A stretch of DNA of 64,000 bases from NCBI GenBank assembly GCA_022494885.1, contig JAGVSM010000836.1:155665-219664 (forward strand). The letters run 5' to 3'. Source of the DNA: Micrasema longulum (lineage: Eukaryota; Arthropoda; Insecta; Trichoptera; Brachycentridae). Below the pieces are notes generated by a model that ran no database searches, was not told the DNA's origin, and was given only the letters and a program-made list of their open reading frames with translations. A program made the position numbers and the translations under genes. Positions 46,470 through 58,304 of this stretch are shown in pieces. Numbering within the stretch: the stretch's first letter is position 1; each line of letters opens with the position of its first letter.

Positions 46470-47470
46470 TGGATGCGGCGCATTCCTTGAATATTTGAAA
46501 ATAATATGTATTTTAAAAATGAAATATTATATATATGTAAAAAAAAAACTAAATATATTCCTAAAACAATCGCAAATAATGTTCGAGCTTACGCAATTTA
46601 CAATAGGGAAATATCACATTCTACGTATACCGATAAAATATATGAAATGGATTTAGAACAATTAATTGTATTTTCAAAATCAATATGCATATTGCGGAGA
46701 AATATTTTCATACATAAATGTAAAAATGAAATTTAATAAGAATACCTTGCAAGAAAAACGCGACGTGTTTGGCCTTGGTTTTTGTGACGCCAAGATTCGT
46801 GATAATTTGTAACATGTACAAATAAACATGAATCGCCAGGAACAAATAAACATGAATCGTGACGTATTAGGGGCGTGGCCAATGCAATGATCGTTTTACA
46901 AATTTAAAACATTTTTTTATGCTACTAATAATTAACAAACAATTTTTTTTACTTGACAGTATTTCATAGATCTTTATATCTTTTAAAATGTTAAAAAAAG
47001 GGATATTTCCCTATTTCAAACAATATTTTCAGTATACATACCTAAATACGTATGCATATTTCCTATATCAAGGTGCCTTGGCATTAAATTTATTTGATGA
47101 AATCAATCCATTAAAAGAATATCTGTTTTTTGAATTAATTAGGTTTATTCATGCATGCATTTTTTTATATACATATTGTTTTTTAATACCAATTTTCGAC
47201 CAACTCTTATTTTGATCAGTCTGTTTTTTAGTCGGCTGGAAGACATTGCTTTTTGCAATAAGTCCGCCAAAGTGCTTGTATTAATTGTACTTGAAGAATA
47301 AAAATAATTTCATAAATAAAATGAATCCAAAACGTATGAAACTTTACGCAAGTTTAACGAAAATTATTGTATCATAATAATCTTATTTTTCTTCGTTTCC
47401 TCAATGCGAAGGGTCGCGGTCTTCAATATTGTCTGTTCTTCGCAGCACGCCCGCCGAGTAAAGATCTATT
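46470..47470. other. AT-rich DNA, no gene seen
   Basis: Overlapping ORFs at 46456-46736 and 46988-47215 are Lys/Ile/Phe-rich and composition-driven. ACAAATAAACATGAATCG is duplicated in tandem near 46818-46860. Confidence 0.45.
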
Positions 47471-47479
47471 ATAATTAGG

Positions 47480-47815
47480 CAAAGGTAAATATCTCGGTGG
47501 CGATGTCTCCGGACAATTTTTCGTCCTTCAAATTGTTGTTTACACGTGGACAATGGTCGAATTGTGGAACGTAGCAATATTGTATTTTCCACTTGTAAAA
47601 GGCCCTTTTAGCACATCAAAACAAATTCATGTATTTTGATGTCACGATAAATGTAGCTGTTTTATTGTAGGAAATAAAATTGCTGAAATAAACATTGTTC
47701 CTGAGTTTTCTCGCAGCATAATTTTTTGTCCTACAAATTGCTGTTTACACGTTGACACTGGTCGTGTCCTGGAACAAAACAATATTGTATCGTCTACGTG
47801 TAAACGACCTTTTAT
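47480..47815 (-). repeat. Dispersed repeat with CACGTGTAAACG motif, copy 2
   Basis: Inverted relative to 17155-17400: TTGTTGTTTACACGTGGACA, TAAAAGGCCCTTTTAGCACA, AATTCATGTATTTTGATGTC and AACATTGTTCCTGAGTTTTC. A second motif block (AATTGCTGTTTACACGTTGA) follows at 47738. Confidence 0.55.
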
Positions 47816-47829
47816 TTTTTATTTCCTGA

Positions 47830-49250
47830 TAACGATCCGGCTATTTGGCTGGAGTTCGGATAAACGAAGTTTTAATGAACTATAAATAATCGGAACAAAG
47901 ATTATTCACTATCATTATATTATTATATTAAATGCCAAGTAAGAAAAAGAGCAATGTAGGGCATTCCAATAACGATTAGTTTGATATATTTATTTATTTA
48001 TTTACATACATTAGTTTATTGCACATTATTTGAGACATAAGTCCCAACTCCGTGGAATTAAAAGTCCTCTGTTGAAATGTGACGAGCAATTAGTTGACAC
48101 AGACACATGAGTATATCACCACAAATATAGGATCAAAAACACAAAAAATAATTCTCAAAAACATAAATATGGCACATCAACATGGTAAACAGTAAATTCA
48201 AACATTCGAAAAATTATCAAGGAGTTTCCCACTCTAATCCCAAATCAAAATCAAATTAATTTTTTCTACGCATTTTTAAATTAAGGTTACAATTTTTTTA
48301 AATTTAATTTTTGAATACTGCTATTTATTTCGAAACTATGTAAAAAGAAGTTCCGAACGTTGCTTTTTTGTCAAAGTGGGTTGTACGAATAAAATATTAA
48401 AAAAAAATAACAAAATTTTCCCATTTTGACGAAAACGCAGCAATTATTTAACTTCAATATTTTATAACTTTAATTAAATAAAATGTTTTCTGTCGGTATT
48501 GATAATCGATTTGGTTGGCAAACGCGAACGACTTCAACGTAAGAGTCTAAAATGGAAACATAATGATGTAACGAAAATTTCCAAGAAAAGCGAAGTATTC
48601 TTTGTAGCTTATTTTTATTTCCCAGTTCGAGTATTCTGCCGGCATAAGAAAAAAGGACGCATCTAACATTTTTTTCGAAAATGAGTTAACTACATATTCG
48701 GAATCTGGAAAAAAATACGCATCTACTAAAAATACATCCATCTTCCTAAAATAACCACAACTCTATTATTTTCACTAATACATTGAACGAAACTGCAAAA
48801 AGTCTTAAAGATGACTAAATATAAAAGGCTGTTCTGACTCATATAATTATTAAAGACTGATTAAAATACTTATTTTTTCTTCTATTCCGTTTTTAAAAAC
48901 ATCTGAAATGAATGTACCTACTCGTTTTCAATTAAATTTAAGATCTGCCGGTAATTTCGAAGTTAATTGATTATTATTAGGTCGGCGTTACTAGTTTGAA
49001 AAACAGTAAATGGCCAGTAACGTCTATTTTATTTAGTTGAGTAAGTTCAATTGGCATATTAACACTAAAAAAAAAGACGTTTACTTAATTACTAAATAAA
49101 AAAGGCGTTTCTAGCTAGAAACGTCTTTTCATTGAAGTATAACATATTTTCTTGTATTTTTACTAAAAAGAAGATGAAAATGCTAATTTTTGAATATTAA
49201 AATTATAAATTTATTAAAATTAATATTAATATTCCGTTAGGGCAAATCAT
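47830..49250. other. AT-rich DNA, no gene seen
   Basis: AAACGTCTTTT-type inverted bits near 49070-49135 (AAAGACGTTTACTTAATT ... GAAACGTCTTTTCATTG) may be a small hairpin. Nothing else is recognised. Confidence 0.4.
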
Positions 49251-49257
49251 AATACAT

Positions 49258-49400
49258 ACTGTCGCATGGAAGGTTCCGGGTTCGATTCCCGGTGAGAAGA
49301 CCAAAATTAAAATGTGATTTTTCTCAAGCCTGGGTGCTCTGTGATGTAATTCACCACTGTAATTAGGCCTCCTGGCCTGTTGTGGTGCAAAAAAAAAATG
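49258..49400 (+). repeat. SINE S1, 5'-truncated
   Basis: GCATGGAAGGTTCCGGGTTC (box B), AATTAAAATGTGATTTTTCT, ATTCACCACTGTAATTAGGC and CTGTTGTGGTGCAAAAAAA. Box A is missing. Confidence 0.8.
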
Positions 49401-50220
49401 TAAAAAAATAATATACTAAATTTTTGTAGTATTTTTTACACAGCGAATTTTTCAATCTCCGAGTTACAAAATATTTATTTTCTCCGTTTTTTGTTCTATG
49501 TAGAAACGTCCTTCTTTCTTATGACGGCAGTATTGCCATTAAGCATTCGAGAAATAAAATTTTACGACCTAATACATCTTCTTTATGTGTTTTCATGCAC
49601 AGTCCAATTGGCTCCAGATTTATTGTGTGCGAATTGTCGCCACCAACCTTCAGATAATTTCCTATATTTTTCTTCCGCTAAAAACTCAATCGAAAGAGTC
49701 AATAAAACGTTCTCTAATAATTTTCACTAAGTTCATTGTGGGTTTCGTAAACATAATATATTATGGAATGAAATTAGGTTGCTGCTGTCTAATACTTCAA
49801 ATTGAATTGACTAGTCTAAAACGTATCATTCAGTGACCGACTGAAACATGATTTTCAGCTGAAACCGATGCCGAATTTTGGCTTCTTTTCTAGTTTCGAC
49901 CCAAATCGAAACCGAAACTTATTTCAGTATGTTAAGTCACTTCAAAACCCACTAAATTACGCGTTTTTATTATTAAACCTTACAAGTTCACTAAAATACG
50001 AGTTAAATAAAATACACATTGAAATAAAATGCATCCATTTAATGAGTAAATTTGTTTATTTTTAGCGCTTTTTGGTTCGTTATAATGTTATACATAAAGC
50101 TTATATTATGCAACAGTTCTTCAATGTACGCTATAGGAACTTTAACTCATTAACTAAAGGGATTACAAAAATATAAATATAAAAGATCGTGCAACTACTA
50201 ACTATAGTCAATAAATCACA

Positions 50221-50595
50221 ACATATTACAACAGAGATGAAGAACATTTAAGATAAGGTAATATAGAAGTCTAGGCATCTACAAGGCTTATAACCTATCA
50301 ATGGCTGGTTTAAGTGGCCTTGTCTACAAAAATTTTGACAAACTCAAAATATTGTTGATAAATTCACCTGGTCCATGAAGAAGTATAGAAATTGAAAAAA
50401 TAACATTTTCAGGCGTTGCCTAGGATGTAGGTGAAATAATTCAATTAGATGAATCTCACCCGCATAAATAAAGGTTTCAGCTCTTTAACTTCACAAACAT
50501 CAACAGATGAAAGAATTGAAGGAATATAGATGTTTAAATACGGGCAGAATAGTGAATGTTACACAGTGTGTAAAGTGGCAGAAAACTAGCCTTTT
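50221..50595. mobile_element. Foldback element, copy FB4
   Basis: Left terminus ACATATTACAACAGAGATGA, then AGAAGTCTAGGCATCTACAA and ATGGCTGGTTTAAGTGGCC. Core CAGGCGTTGCCTAGGATGTA, then GAATCTCACCCGCATAAATA. Right arm GAATGTTACACAGTGTGTAA. The right terminus is truncated at GTGGCAG. Confidence 0.75.
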
Positions 50596-50599
50596 TTAT

Positions 50600-51416
50600 T
50601 CAGTTCGTCGAAAATGATGAACACAAAATATTAATTTTAATAAAAAATGTAGTTGTGTAAAAGTAATAAATTACATTTTCTTAACCCATTGTATTTTTTT
50701 TCATATGCACAACCCTCTTATCATCACAGATTTTTTTTAAAAGACAGCACATTTGGTTAAAATTTAAAATAACCTTTTTAAAATCGTCACTAATAAGCTA
50801 CATAAAGTGGCTCGGTGGAATTTTGGTTTTTGTAAAAATGTGAGAATTTAAATGTTAAAACTGTAAAAATGTATAATTATATTAATAAAATAAAATAATA
50901 TGTAAAAGAAAACAGCTTGTAGATTTTAAATGCATTTGTGTAAGTTTTGCGAACGCACCAGCTCTAGTTAATCGACCAGTTCCAACAATGATAAATAATT
51001 TTGAAAAACGCAAAAGGTTAAGAAAGTTTCATTCCGATACTCTTTGTAAAAATTCCTCGATTTGTCGATTTTAGTTAGGCGTAATCAGTCCGACATGCAG
51101 TTGTCTTTATCGCAGAATATCGGGAAGCCGACTGCGAGAGAGTGACAGAAAAACTGTGTTGAAAAACTTATTCATCGAATTTCTGTTACCACATAAATAT
51201 CCTCGCCCTCAGACGTGGTGCGCGATACTCGGCGACCAAGCTGTACTTATTCACAATAGTAATTAATTATTTATGTACGTAATGCATACTCGAATCACGC
51301 AAGCAATGCGGTGTATTGAAGATAAATGATGGTCTGTTATTGTGATATATTGTAGCGATACTACATTGATTGATGAACTGAATCTGATAACTAATTGAAT
51401 TTTTTTTATCTTTCAG
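50600..51416. other. AT-rich DNA ending at the 5'UTR acceptor
   Basis: Probable furin-like gene intron or upstream DNA. It ends TTTTTTTATCTTTCAG at 51416, a strong splice acceptor. Confidence 0.45.
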
Positions 51417-51752
51417 AATGTCTTGAGACAGTGCTAGGAATTGGATCATGGGGACAAAGCAAACATGGAATTTCAAAGAAAATATATTTTAAGTAAAAAC
51501 CCTAGTTAATCAGTTCTGTCTCTCCACAGTTAGTGTTTGTACATACATACATACGTAATTTAATATCGTAATACTTAAGTAAGCATAAAATTCGCCAATT
51601 AATCTTGTATTTATTCGCGTGTGATCAAATTAAAGAATGGCGTAGTGTAATTAATTATTGGCCAATAAAGTTTTATGTGCCAAAAAACGGGTTGACAATT
51701 GTGCCGTTATTTTTTAAATTGTTAGTGATATCTGATTGTTTCTATTTGAATC
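51417..51752 (+). promoter_or_regulatory. Fur1: Probable 5'UTR part of the furin-like gene's first coding exon
   Basis: Starts after the polypyrimidine acceptor ending at 51416 and runs to the ATG at 51753. It contains stops in all frames, and the last in-frame stop before the ATG lies close upstream, supporting this start. It could instead be a promoter-proximal leader if transcription starts here. Confidence 0.45.
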
Positions 51753-51932
51753 ATGAGTTGGAAGCGTTGTTTAGTGATGGTGTGTATCCTTTCCGCTGGG
51801 GTGTGGTCCTCTGAAGAGGGAGGGGATGATACCCCCGGCCACTTCACGCACAGGTGGGCGGTCCACGTGGATGGGGGGAGACACGTGGCGGACCGGGTGG
51901 CTGTGGATCACGGATTCATCAATCTTGGAGAG
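51753..51932 (+). CDS. Fur1: Furin-like proprotein convertase, first coding exon (signal peptide and prodomain start)
   Basis: Furin-type convertases are Golgi subtilisin-like proteases that cleave secreted precursors after multibasic sites. The exon has 60 codons and stops in phase 0 at the donor GTAAGC. Residues 1-20 (MSWKRCLVMVCILSAGVWSS) form a signal peptide with a basic start and hydrophobic core. After an acidic linker, residues 30-60 read HFTHRWAVHVDGGRHVADRV, then AVDHGFINLGE, which is the furin prodomain opening (tyrosine or phenylalanine-T-x-x-WAV, GG, A..VA..HGF.NLG). Insect Fur1 proteins have the same TH-WAVH and DHGF-NLG pattern, so Fur1 is preferred over Fur2. The catalytic exons are not in the window, so a large intron follows. 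An isolated retrocopy fragment is unlikely given the intact frame and clean donor. Confidence 0.8.
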
Positions 51933-53360
51933 GTAAGCTTTCAGCATTATTTTTATTTTTAAGATTATTTTCGTAAGTATTAAAAAAAATGTATCGATGG
52001 CTCAGTTCCCTAGGCCCTAGAGCGATAACTAAAAATTCGAAGTTTTGAGTTATGTTATATTATTCATTGTATTATTTTAAAAAACACTCTTCAAATTTCA
52101 CAAAGGTATAATTCTTAAAAAATATTGGTTTTCTATTATTAGATAGATGTTTTTATATGGAAATATATAAACCTAACCATCTATCAGCTCGATAACTAAT
52201 TTAAAGTTATGATAATTTGCATAAAATCTTAATCCTAAAACTAGTAACCATCGTGTATATTTCTGTTGAGATATAATATATAGAGATGACACTCGTAAAA
52301 TGTCGTCCCTAAAGGAAAGGGAATGACCAGCAGATGGAGCAAGTGTCGTCACGTCATATCACGTCAACTTTGGCAAGCAAAACACGTAGTACAGTATAAA
52401 GCACGAACTGTTTACATCGGTCTACTGTGTGTTCTATTTAGTATGTCGCTCCCTTCCGCATACGCGTCCCCTTTGTTTGTTGTTTTACCATACACCCGAA
52501 TAACTGAGTAGGACAGAGACAGGAGTTAACTCACGAATTGGTAACATATTAATAAGACATGAAAAAAGCTATTTTAAACAAGTATTGATTAAGATAAGAA
52601 CATTACTTACCGGGGAAAGGTTATACCATCGCTTTTCCAGATCGATTTGTGCAGTATCTTAGCGTACATGAAGGCATTTTAGTAATTGCGTAGATTATAC
52701 AATAGGTACATTCAATATAATTTTATTTTTTACATAATTGTACATACTTACAGAAATACGAAATATTTTGAATGACGTCACTAGTGCATATGAATCAACT
52801 CATGATATGAGAGTTACAGAAGATTTTCGGTTTGCTTGATCGAGAATAACGCGGAGTTATTTCAGAAAAACAAAACTTAAAAAAATCGTAGTACGATGTA
52901 TAAAAATTGAAAAAAAAAATGGCATAGTTTAATAGTCTATAAACAAATAGAAATTATATTTAAAAAAAACGACCGAACTTCCTTATTAATTTCCAGTTTT
53001 TACCGCGTGTAAGAAAACATTTTTTTATTTCCCATTTCCAGTAGCACCGAACTTCCTCGTTGGCTAAACGCTGCCGAAAAGTTCTATCGGACGGGAGTTA
53101 GGATATTTATTTAGCGAAAATTTATCGCGTCCTAGATAAATGAAGAATCAACGGGTAAGCGATATCGCCATTTCTTGAACAAATATACTGTACAAGAAGC
53201 AAACAAAGGCCCAAGACACGCTGTAGTCGCTGTAATACCGGCGTAGGGCGACCTTCTTGTACTTCGATAGTGGAACAAGATTAATAAAAAAATGTGTAAT
53301 GTGTTTTATGCATATATTGTGTTGTACATATTTTTTAATTTAATTAGTGTACACGGCACA
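51933..53360 (+). other. Furin-like intron, first part
   Basis: No second prodomain exon (the expected GDYYHF-like segment) is seen. The ORF at 52323-52511 lacks recognisable features. A GC-mixed patch lies at 52300-52510. Confidence 0.5.
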
Positions 53361-53368
53361 AATGCCTT

Positions 53369-53724
53369 TTATAAACATAGGAGTTTCCTACTCAAATCCT
53401 TCCCACTAAGGAAAATCCAGTCCTTAACTTCTTTCTTGAAAATAGTTTTTGTCCTTGAGAGCTTAATACGTTCTTCCAAAATATTGAACACTCGGTGCGA
53501 TAAATGAGAGATGCCTCTGAGCAAAAGTCGTACGTGTTTTGGGTATGACATAATTCATGCTCTGGGAAAACCTCGTACGGACATTCTGCTGTAACCTCTC
53601 TATTGTTTGACCAGAAGTGTGTAAGTGCTTCTTTTAGGTACAGTTGTCTCATATCCAGCACCTTTATGTATTGGAACAGCTGTTCTGACGGGTATGTTGC
53701 AGGGCGCCGGAACATTATTCTCAA
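53369..53724 (-). pseudogene. Jockey-type LINE polymerase C-terminal relic
   Basis: Antisense: MFRRPATYPSEQLFQYIKVL, then DMRQLYLKEALTHFW, and after a frameshift RVFNILEERIKLSRTKTIFK. The pattern FRRPxxYP..LF.....VLxxRQLYxK is the typical end of these polymerases, where it follows the RNase-H-less thumb. Confidence 0.7.
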
Positions 53725-53957
53725 TAATAATTTCTGTGAATTTATGAGCGGCTTGAAAATGGATGCCGCACAACCCCCCCAGCCAGCTATTCCATATAGT
53801 TATACATGTAATATTATTTATTATTTACACACTTTATATACATATACATTTTACATACATATGCATGAGGGCGGGCATATTGCCTTAAGGCAATTTCTTC
53901 CTACCTACCCAAACCGTTCAATTTGAGAAAATCACTGTTATATGAACATATTCTTGG

Positions 53958-54200
53958 TTATTATGAAAATAAAACTTTGTTATCAGTGTTACACAAAAAA
54001 CCCCCCTGCTCTAAGTTTCACTGATTAATCTGTTTATTTTTTGTTTAGATTCGATGACATTGTGAACAATACTCTGTGTTTATTATATTAGTTTTATATC
54101 ACCCGTCGATGGGGGGAGTGCTCTCCCGAAACTATAGTTGTGTTTTTGTAAAAGAATAAAATTGTGTAACACTGATAACAAAGTTTTATTTTCATAATAA
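53958..54200. mobile_element. MITE with perfect 38-bp inverted ends
   Basis: Left end 53958-53995 (TTATTATGAAAATAAAACTT, then TGTTATCAGTGTTACACA) is the exact inverse of right end 54163-54200. Total length 243 bp, no ORF. Internal CCCGAAACTATAG resembles the ACTAGTTTCGG motif near 33107-33118. Identical arms suggest a recent insertion or active correction. Confidence 0.85.
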
Positions 54201-54204
54201 TTTA

Positions 54205-55330
54205 TAATGAAGTGTTACGAAGTGAATGCCGATTCAATTAAAAATATTCTTGGTTTATTAATAATTTCATTATAGAAAAAAATATTGATACACATGTTTA
54301 TTTTTTATGAAGCAAAAATTGACTAAATATCCACACTATACTATGAAGAAAGGAGGGGGTAAAGAGGTAAGGATAGTGGGAGGAAAAACTTCAATATTTA
54401 GGAAGTGACATTTCATATGTGATCTGAATGTAAAGAAAGAATGAGTCTCTGACATTAGTGAGGGTTTATTCCATAATCGACCAGCTACTCCTGTGACAGT
54501 TTTTCAAATGATATTAAAATATTGTACTGTATTATAATATTATATGAGATACATTATACTTTATATAAATAAAAATAAAGATAACGCTATAAATTAGAAA
54601 TAGCAAAAATTACAAATTCACAGTTTGTTGGTATTGCTCCAATGCCTTGATATTAAATGCCCTAGGTGTATTGCGAACTGTCTTATGCTAAGACCTCAGG
54701 GGTTCACAACTATTAAAAAAATATAGTAATAATGAGAAAATAAAAATAAACATATTTAAAATTTAAAGTTGCAAAAATATTTGTGTTTTTACCATATATT
54801 CGCCTGAAGTATCGTGTTTTGCTGCTCAAACATATTTATAAGTATGATAGTATATTTCGAGCCATGATCGCCAGAACATTGTAACCGACGAAAACAACAT
54901 TTTACAGTGCACTTTTCAACAAGGCATGCACTGTTTTTTTTTAATATTTCAGTTTATTTATTCACATTTATACAAAACATAACAATATCTAGATCGCGTC
55001 AAACTAATAATAAATAATTTATCGGCGCGTTTCTTATACATGTAAAAATAACAGGAAACTATAATAAAAAAACAAATAAATACAAAAAAAAACATAACTA
55101 CTAAAAATGTAAAAAGTAATACTGCGAATTTATAAAAAAGGAGAAATAGAGTTCACACATTTTACACTCTAAAGTTTTGATTTTCGATGAGGAAGTCCTT
55201 TAATCGTCTGCTTCTTTACTCGAAACTCGTTGAGTTCTTTACTTTGACGGAAAGCTTGTTAAACAGTCTTGGTAAAATAAATTATGTTGCTCTGCTTCCA
55301 TAGAATTTTTGTGGTTTAGACTCTACCAGT
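54205..55330 (+). other. Furin-like intron, AT-rich, no gene seen
   Basis: Nothing recognised. GAGCCATGATCGCCAGAACA, then TTGTAACCGACG, at about 54858 recurs as GAGCCATGATAGCCAAAACA, then TCGTAACCGACG, at about 60459, a short dispersed repeat. Confidence 0.45.
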
Positions 55331-55339
55331 TTTTTCATA

Positions 55340-55620
55340 ACGAACCCGAAGGCACTACGTCATGTAAATGTAACATGTTAGAAATTGTAAGTGATAGTAA
55401 ATACCTTGGCTTTACATTTGACAGAACTTTCAACTTTATAAATACATTAACATCATCTGCACGAGGCTTAGAGTATGTATCGTGAAACTTCATCAGCTGA
55501 ATAAAATATTATCTTTTAAATTACTTAAGTTAGTTTACATAAGTCTTGCAGAATCAATTAAATCATACGGAATTCTGTCTTGCGGAGGAACTCACAAGTC
55601 ACGTTGATAGAATTTACATA
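55340..55620 (+). pseudogene. Non-LTR reverse transcriptase thumb relic
   Basis: Reads EPEGTTSCKCNMLEIVSDSK, then YLGFTFDRTFNFINTLTSSA, and with frameshifts LNKILSFKLLKLVYISLAES and SYGILSWGG-like sequence. KYLGxxxDxxxxxxxH is the region after the YADD motif in jockey/CR1 elements. Badly decayed. Confidence 0.6.
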
Positions 55621-55779
55621 GAATTTAAAGACTTTTTATATAGCAATTTTATATCTAAAACCTTAATTTTTTCAAATAATTGAACAGTGGGAAAAGTACA
55701 CGTTTTTTTCAAAATAACTTTTATAATTCATTTTTGTATTTTTTCAACTGGTAAAATATTTGTTTTAAAAGCACCACCC

Positions 55780-56040
55780 CATCCGAGCTTCGATTTTTTT
55801 CTTTTCAGATTCCCTCAGTGTCCAACACTCCACACCGTACATGAACACTGAGAAAACTAAGGCCTTCACCAGTCTCTTTTTGGTGTTAATGGTTATACTG
55901 CGATTTTTTTCATATTCCTTATCAAAAACGTCGAAGAGTTTATACTACGCCACAAAACAGCTAAATAATTACTCTCCTATAATATTACGATTTCCAGCCC
56001 TTATAGATCCAAGCCACATATTTATTGGTCACCCTTTGTG
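55780..56040 (-). pseudogene. RTE-like LINE polymerase fragment
   Basis: Antisense: KNRSITINTKKRLVKALVFS, then VFMYGVECWTLRESEKKKIE and ARMGWCF. It is homologous to the YGCETW block at 3560-3600. Upstream sequence to 56040 contains stops. Confidence 0.65.
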
Positions 56041-56699
56041 ACGTATCCAGTTTCCAGAGTTGTCACAAATCGTCCCTCTATTTAGTAAAGACGTTTTGAC
56101 GTTCCGCGCACACATAACAATCATGACGCGACAGTTTTGATTTGAAATGACGTTGTTTTCTTAGCACTGTCGATGGTACGAGTAAATACACAAAAAAATT
56201 ACGACAAAATACATTAGTTTTTTTTTGTTGCGGTTTCGTGTTTCAGTCTCTCAAGTCACGTTTCATATCTCGCTCCCGCACAGTCTATTATTGTAAGCGT
56301 TGGTTTTAGCTCTTATGTTGTTGAAGACGCCGTTTTAAAAACATCGAATGTCCAAAATTTTCCCAGAGTCCCAGCGTTGCCAAGCTCCATCTAACTAAAA
56401 TCTGAAGATTCGTTATCAACTAGAACCGTTTCACAAAAATTAATTAAACTGTTACCACGGAAGGTGGCTACAATTTTGATCTACTGTTCTAAAAATTTAG
56501 GAAACAGATTTACGTTGCCGCATGCCGGCCTGATTGTTTGTATTCTATGTTGTTGAAATTCCACTCGTCGATGCGTTTTGTAGCTGCAAGACTTTTTGTG
56601 ATGCTAGCTATCATATTATGTAAATGTTATCAACTATCGAATATCTAAATTTAGTAAATGGGGTCTAGAACTTCAACCATCCATGCGCTCAGTGGCTGC

Positions 56700-57385
56700 T
56701 TCAATTTGTATACTTCTTCATGGACCAGGTAATTTATCAACAATATTTTGAGTTTGTCTAAATTATTGTAGACAAGGACTGGATTCAATTCCCTGGAGAG
56801 CTGTTTATATTAACATATTACAACAGGAAAACAACAGAAAAAATAATATTTTCAGGCGTTGCCTAGTATGTAGGTGAAATAATTCAATTAGATTAATCTC
56901 ACCCGCATAAATAAAGGTTTCAGCTCTTTAACTTCACAAACATCAACAGATGAAAGAATTGACGGAATATAGATGTTCAAATATAGGCAAAATGGTAAAT
57001 GTTACACAGTGTGTAAAGTGGCCACTTAAACCAGCCATTGACAGGTCATAAGCCCTGTAGATGCCTAGACTTCCATATTACCTTCTCTTAAATGTTCTTC
57101 ATCATGTTGTAATATGTTCATTTCATTTCATTTCATTTCATTTTTTTTTTGCACCACAACAGGCCAGGGGGCCCAATTACAGTGGTGAATTACATTACAG
57201 AACAACCAGGCTTGAGAAAAATCACATTTTTAATTTTTGTGTTCTCACCGGGAATCGAACCCGGAACCTTCCGTGCGTGAGTCAAGCGTCTTGACCACTA
57301 CACCACGGAGGCCGATGTTAATATAAACAGCTCCCCAGGGAGTTGAATCCAGTCCTTGTCTACAAAAATTTGGACAAACTCAAAG
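56700..57385. mobile_element. Foldback element, copy FB5, carrying a nested SINE
   Basis: CATGGACCAGGTAATTTATC, AGACAAGGACTGGATTCAAT and TCCCTGGAGAGCTGTTTATA at the left are mirrored by TAAACAGCTCCCCAGGGAGT ... AGTCCTTGTCTACAAAAATT near 57320. The core CAGGCGTTGCCTAGTATGTA and the right arm to GTAATATGTT are present. SINE S1 (57118-57313) sits in the mirrored arm. Confidence 0.75.
57118..57313 (-). repeat. SINE S1, full-length antisense copy with target duplication
   Basis: Tail CATTTCATTTCATTTCATTT, body GCACCACAACAGGCC and CAGTGGTGAATTACATTACA, antisense box B GGGAATCGAACCCGGAACCT, antisense box A GTCTTGACCACTACACCACG. Left flank ATATGTT and right flank ATGTTAATATAAAC share ATGTT, a likely 5-bp duplication within FB5. 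Confidence 0.85.
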
Positions 57386-57389
57386 TATT

Positions 57390-58300
57390 GTTAAAGAAAG
57401 GATAGGTAATAAATAATAATATTACAAAGAATACATTGCAAAAAACAAAATCAGAAATAATAAAAAAATATAAATTATACAAATTAAGATTCACACATAA
57501 TCAAATATACAAAATAATGGTATCATTAAAATCAGCAAAATAATAGTAAAATATAGTAGTATTCAAAAAAACAAAATAATAGTAACATTGAAATTAGCAG
57601 AAAAAGAAGAATGTATAAATAAAAACATAATTAAAATGACGATTGCGAAATGTTTTTTAGAATCTCACTCAATACTATAGTAAGAAATATAAGAAATAGG
57701 AGTAATAAATAATATGCCAAATAATAGTAAGTACTAAATTAAATAATACAAAAATACATAATGAAAAAATATCAAGATATATGAAAGGAAATAAAAGTAT
57801 AAGTATTGAAGGAAAGCAGATTTGTAAATTTTTGCCAATTGCTAATCTCGAACTTGAAAAAAATTGACAACCTCGTCCCTATCGATGTGCAATTAATTTC
57901 GTTAAAATATTTCAAAATTATAGTAAAACCATGGTATTCAGTTTAAACACTCCTTAAATTTTGTTGGTTTGTGACATTTGAGATTTTTACAACAAGGTCT
58001 TCAAAGGTGCTTAGTTTGCATCTAAGAAACGTCAAGTAAGACAATATACAAGTAATACAATGGGTCTTTATTTAGTACCGGCTTGACGCGGAAATTATAT
58101 CTGCGTTAATTTTCTTAGGTCTGGGCGAGAGTTGCAAATCTGCAAAAAGCAACTTTACAGGAAAATACTTCAAAAATAGATTTATATTTAATGACAGCTT
58201 GACGCGGAAATCTTTGTCATTTAATTTCCTAATATATAAAATTATGGTTTTCAGAATGACCCTCCATCAGGTAAGGGAACTCGAAACTTGTGATCTAATA
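57390..58300 (+). other. Furin-like intron, AT-rich, no gene seen
   Basis: AAATA/ATAATAGT-rich sequence. ACGCGGAAAT-containing sentences recur near 58086 and 58203 (CTTGACGCGGAAAT twice), a short local duplication. Confidence 0.45.
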
Positions 58301-58304
58301 TATG

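Noticed and set aside
52323..52511. Possible second exon of the furin-like gene
   Set aside because: No acceptor at the right phase and no prodomain or catalytic residues. The translation does not continue the HGFINLGE prodomain.
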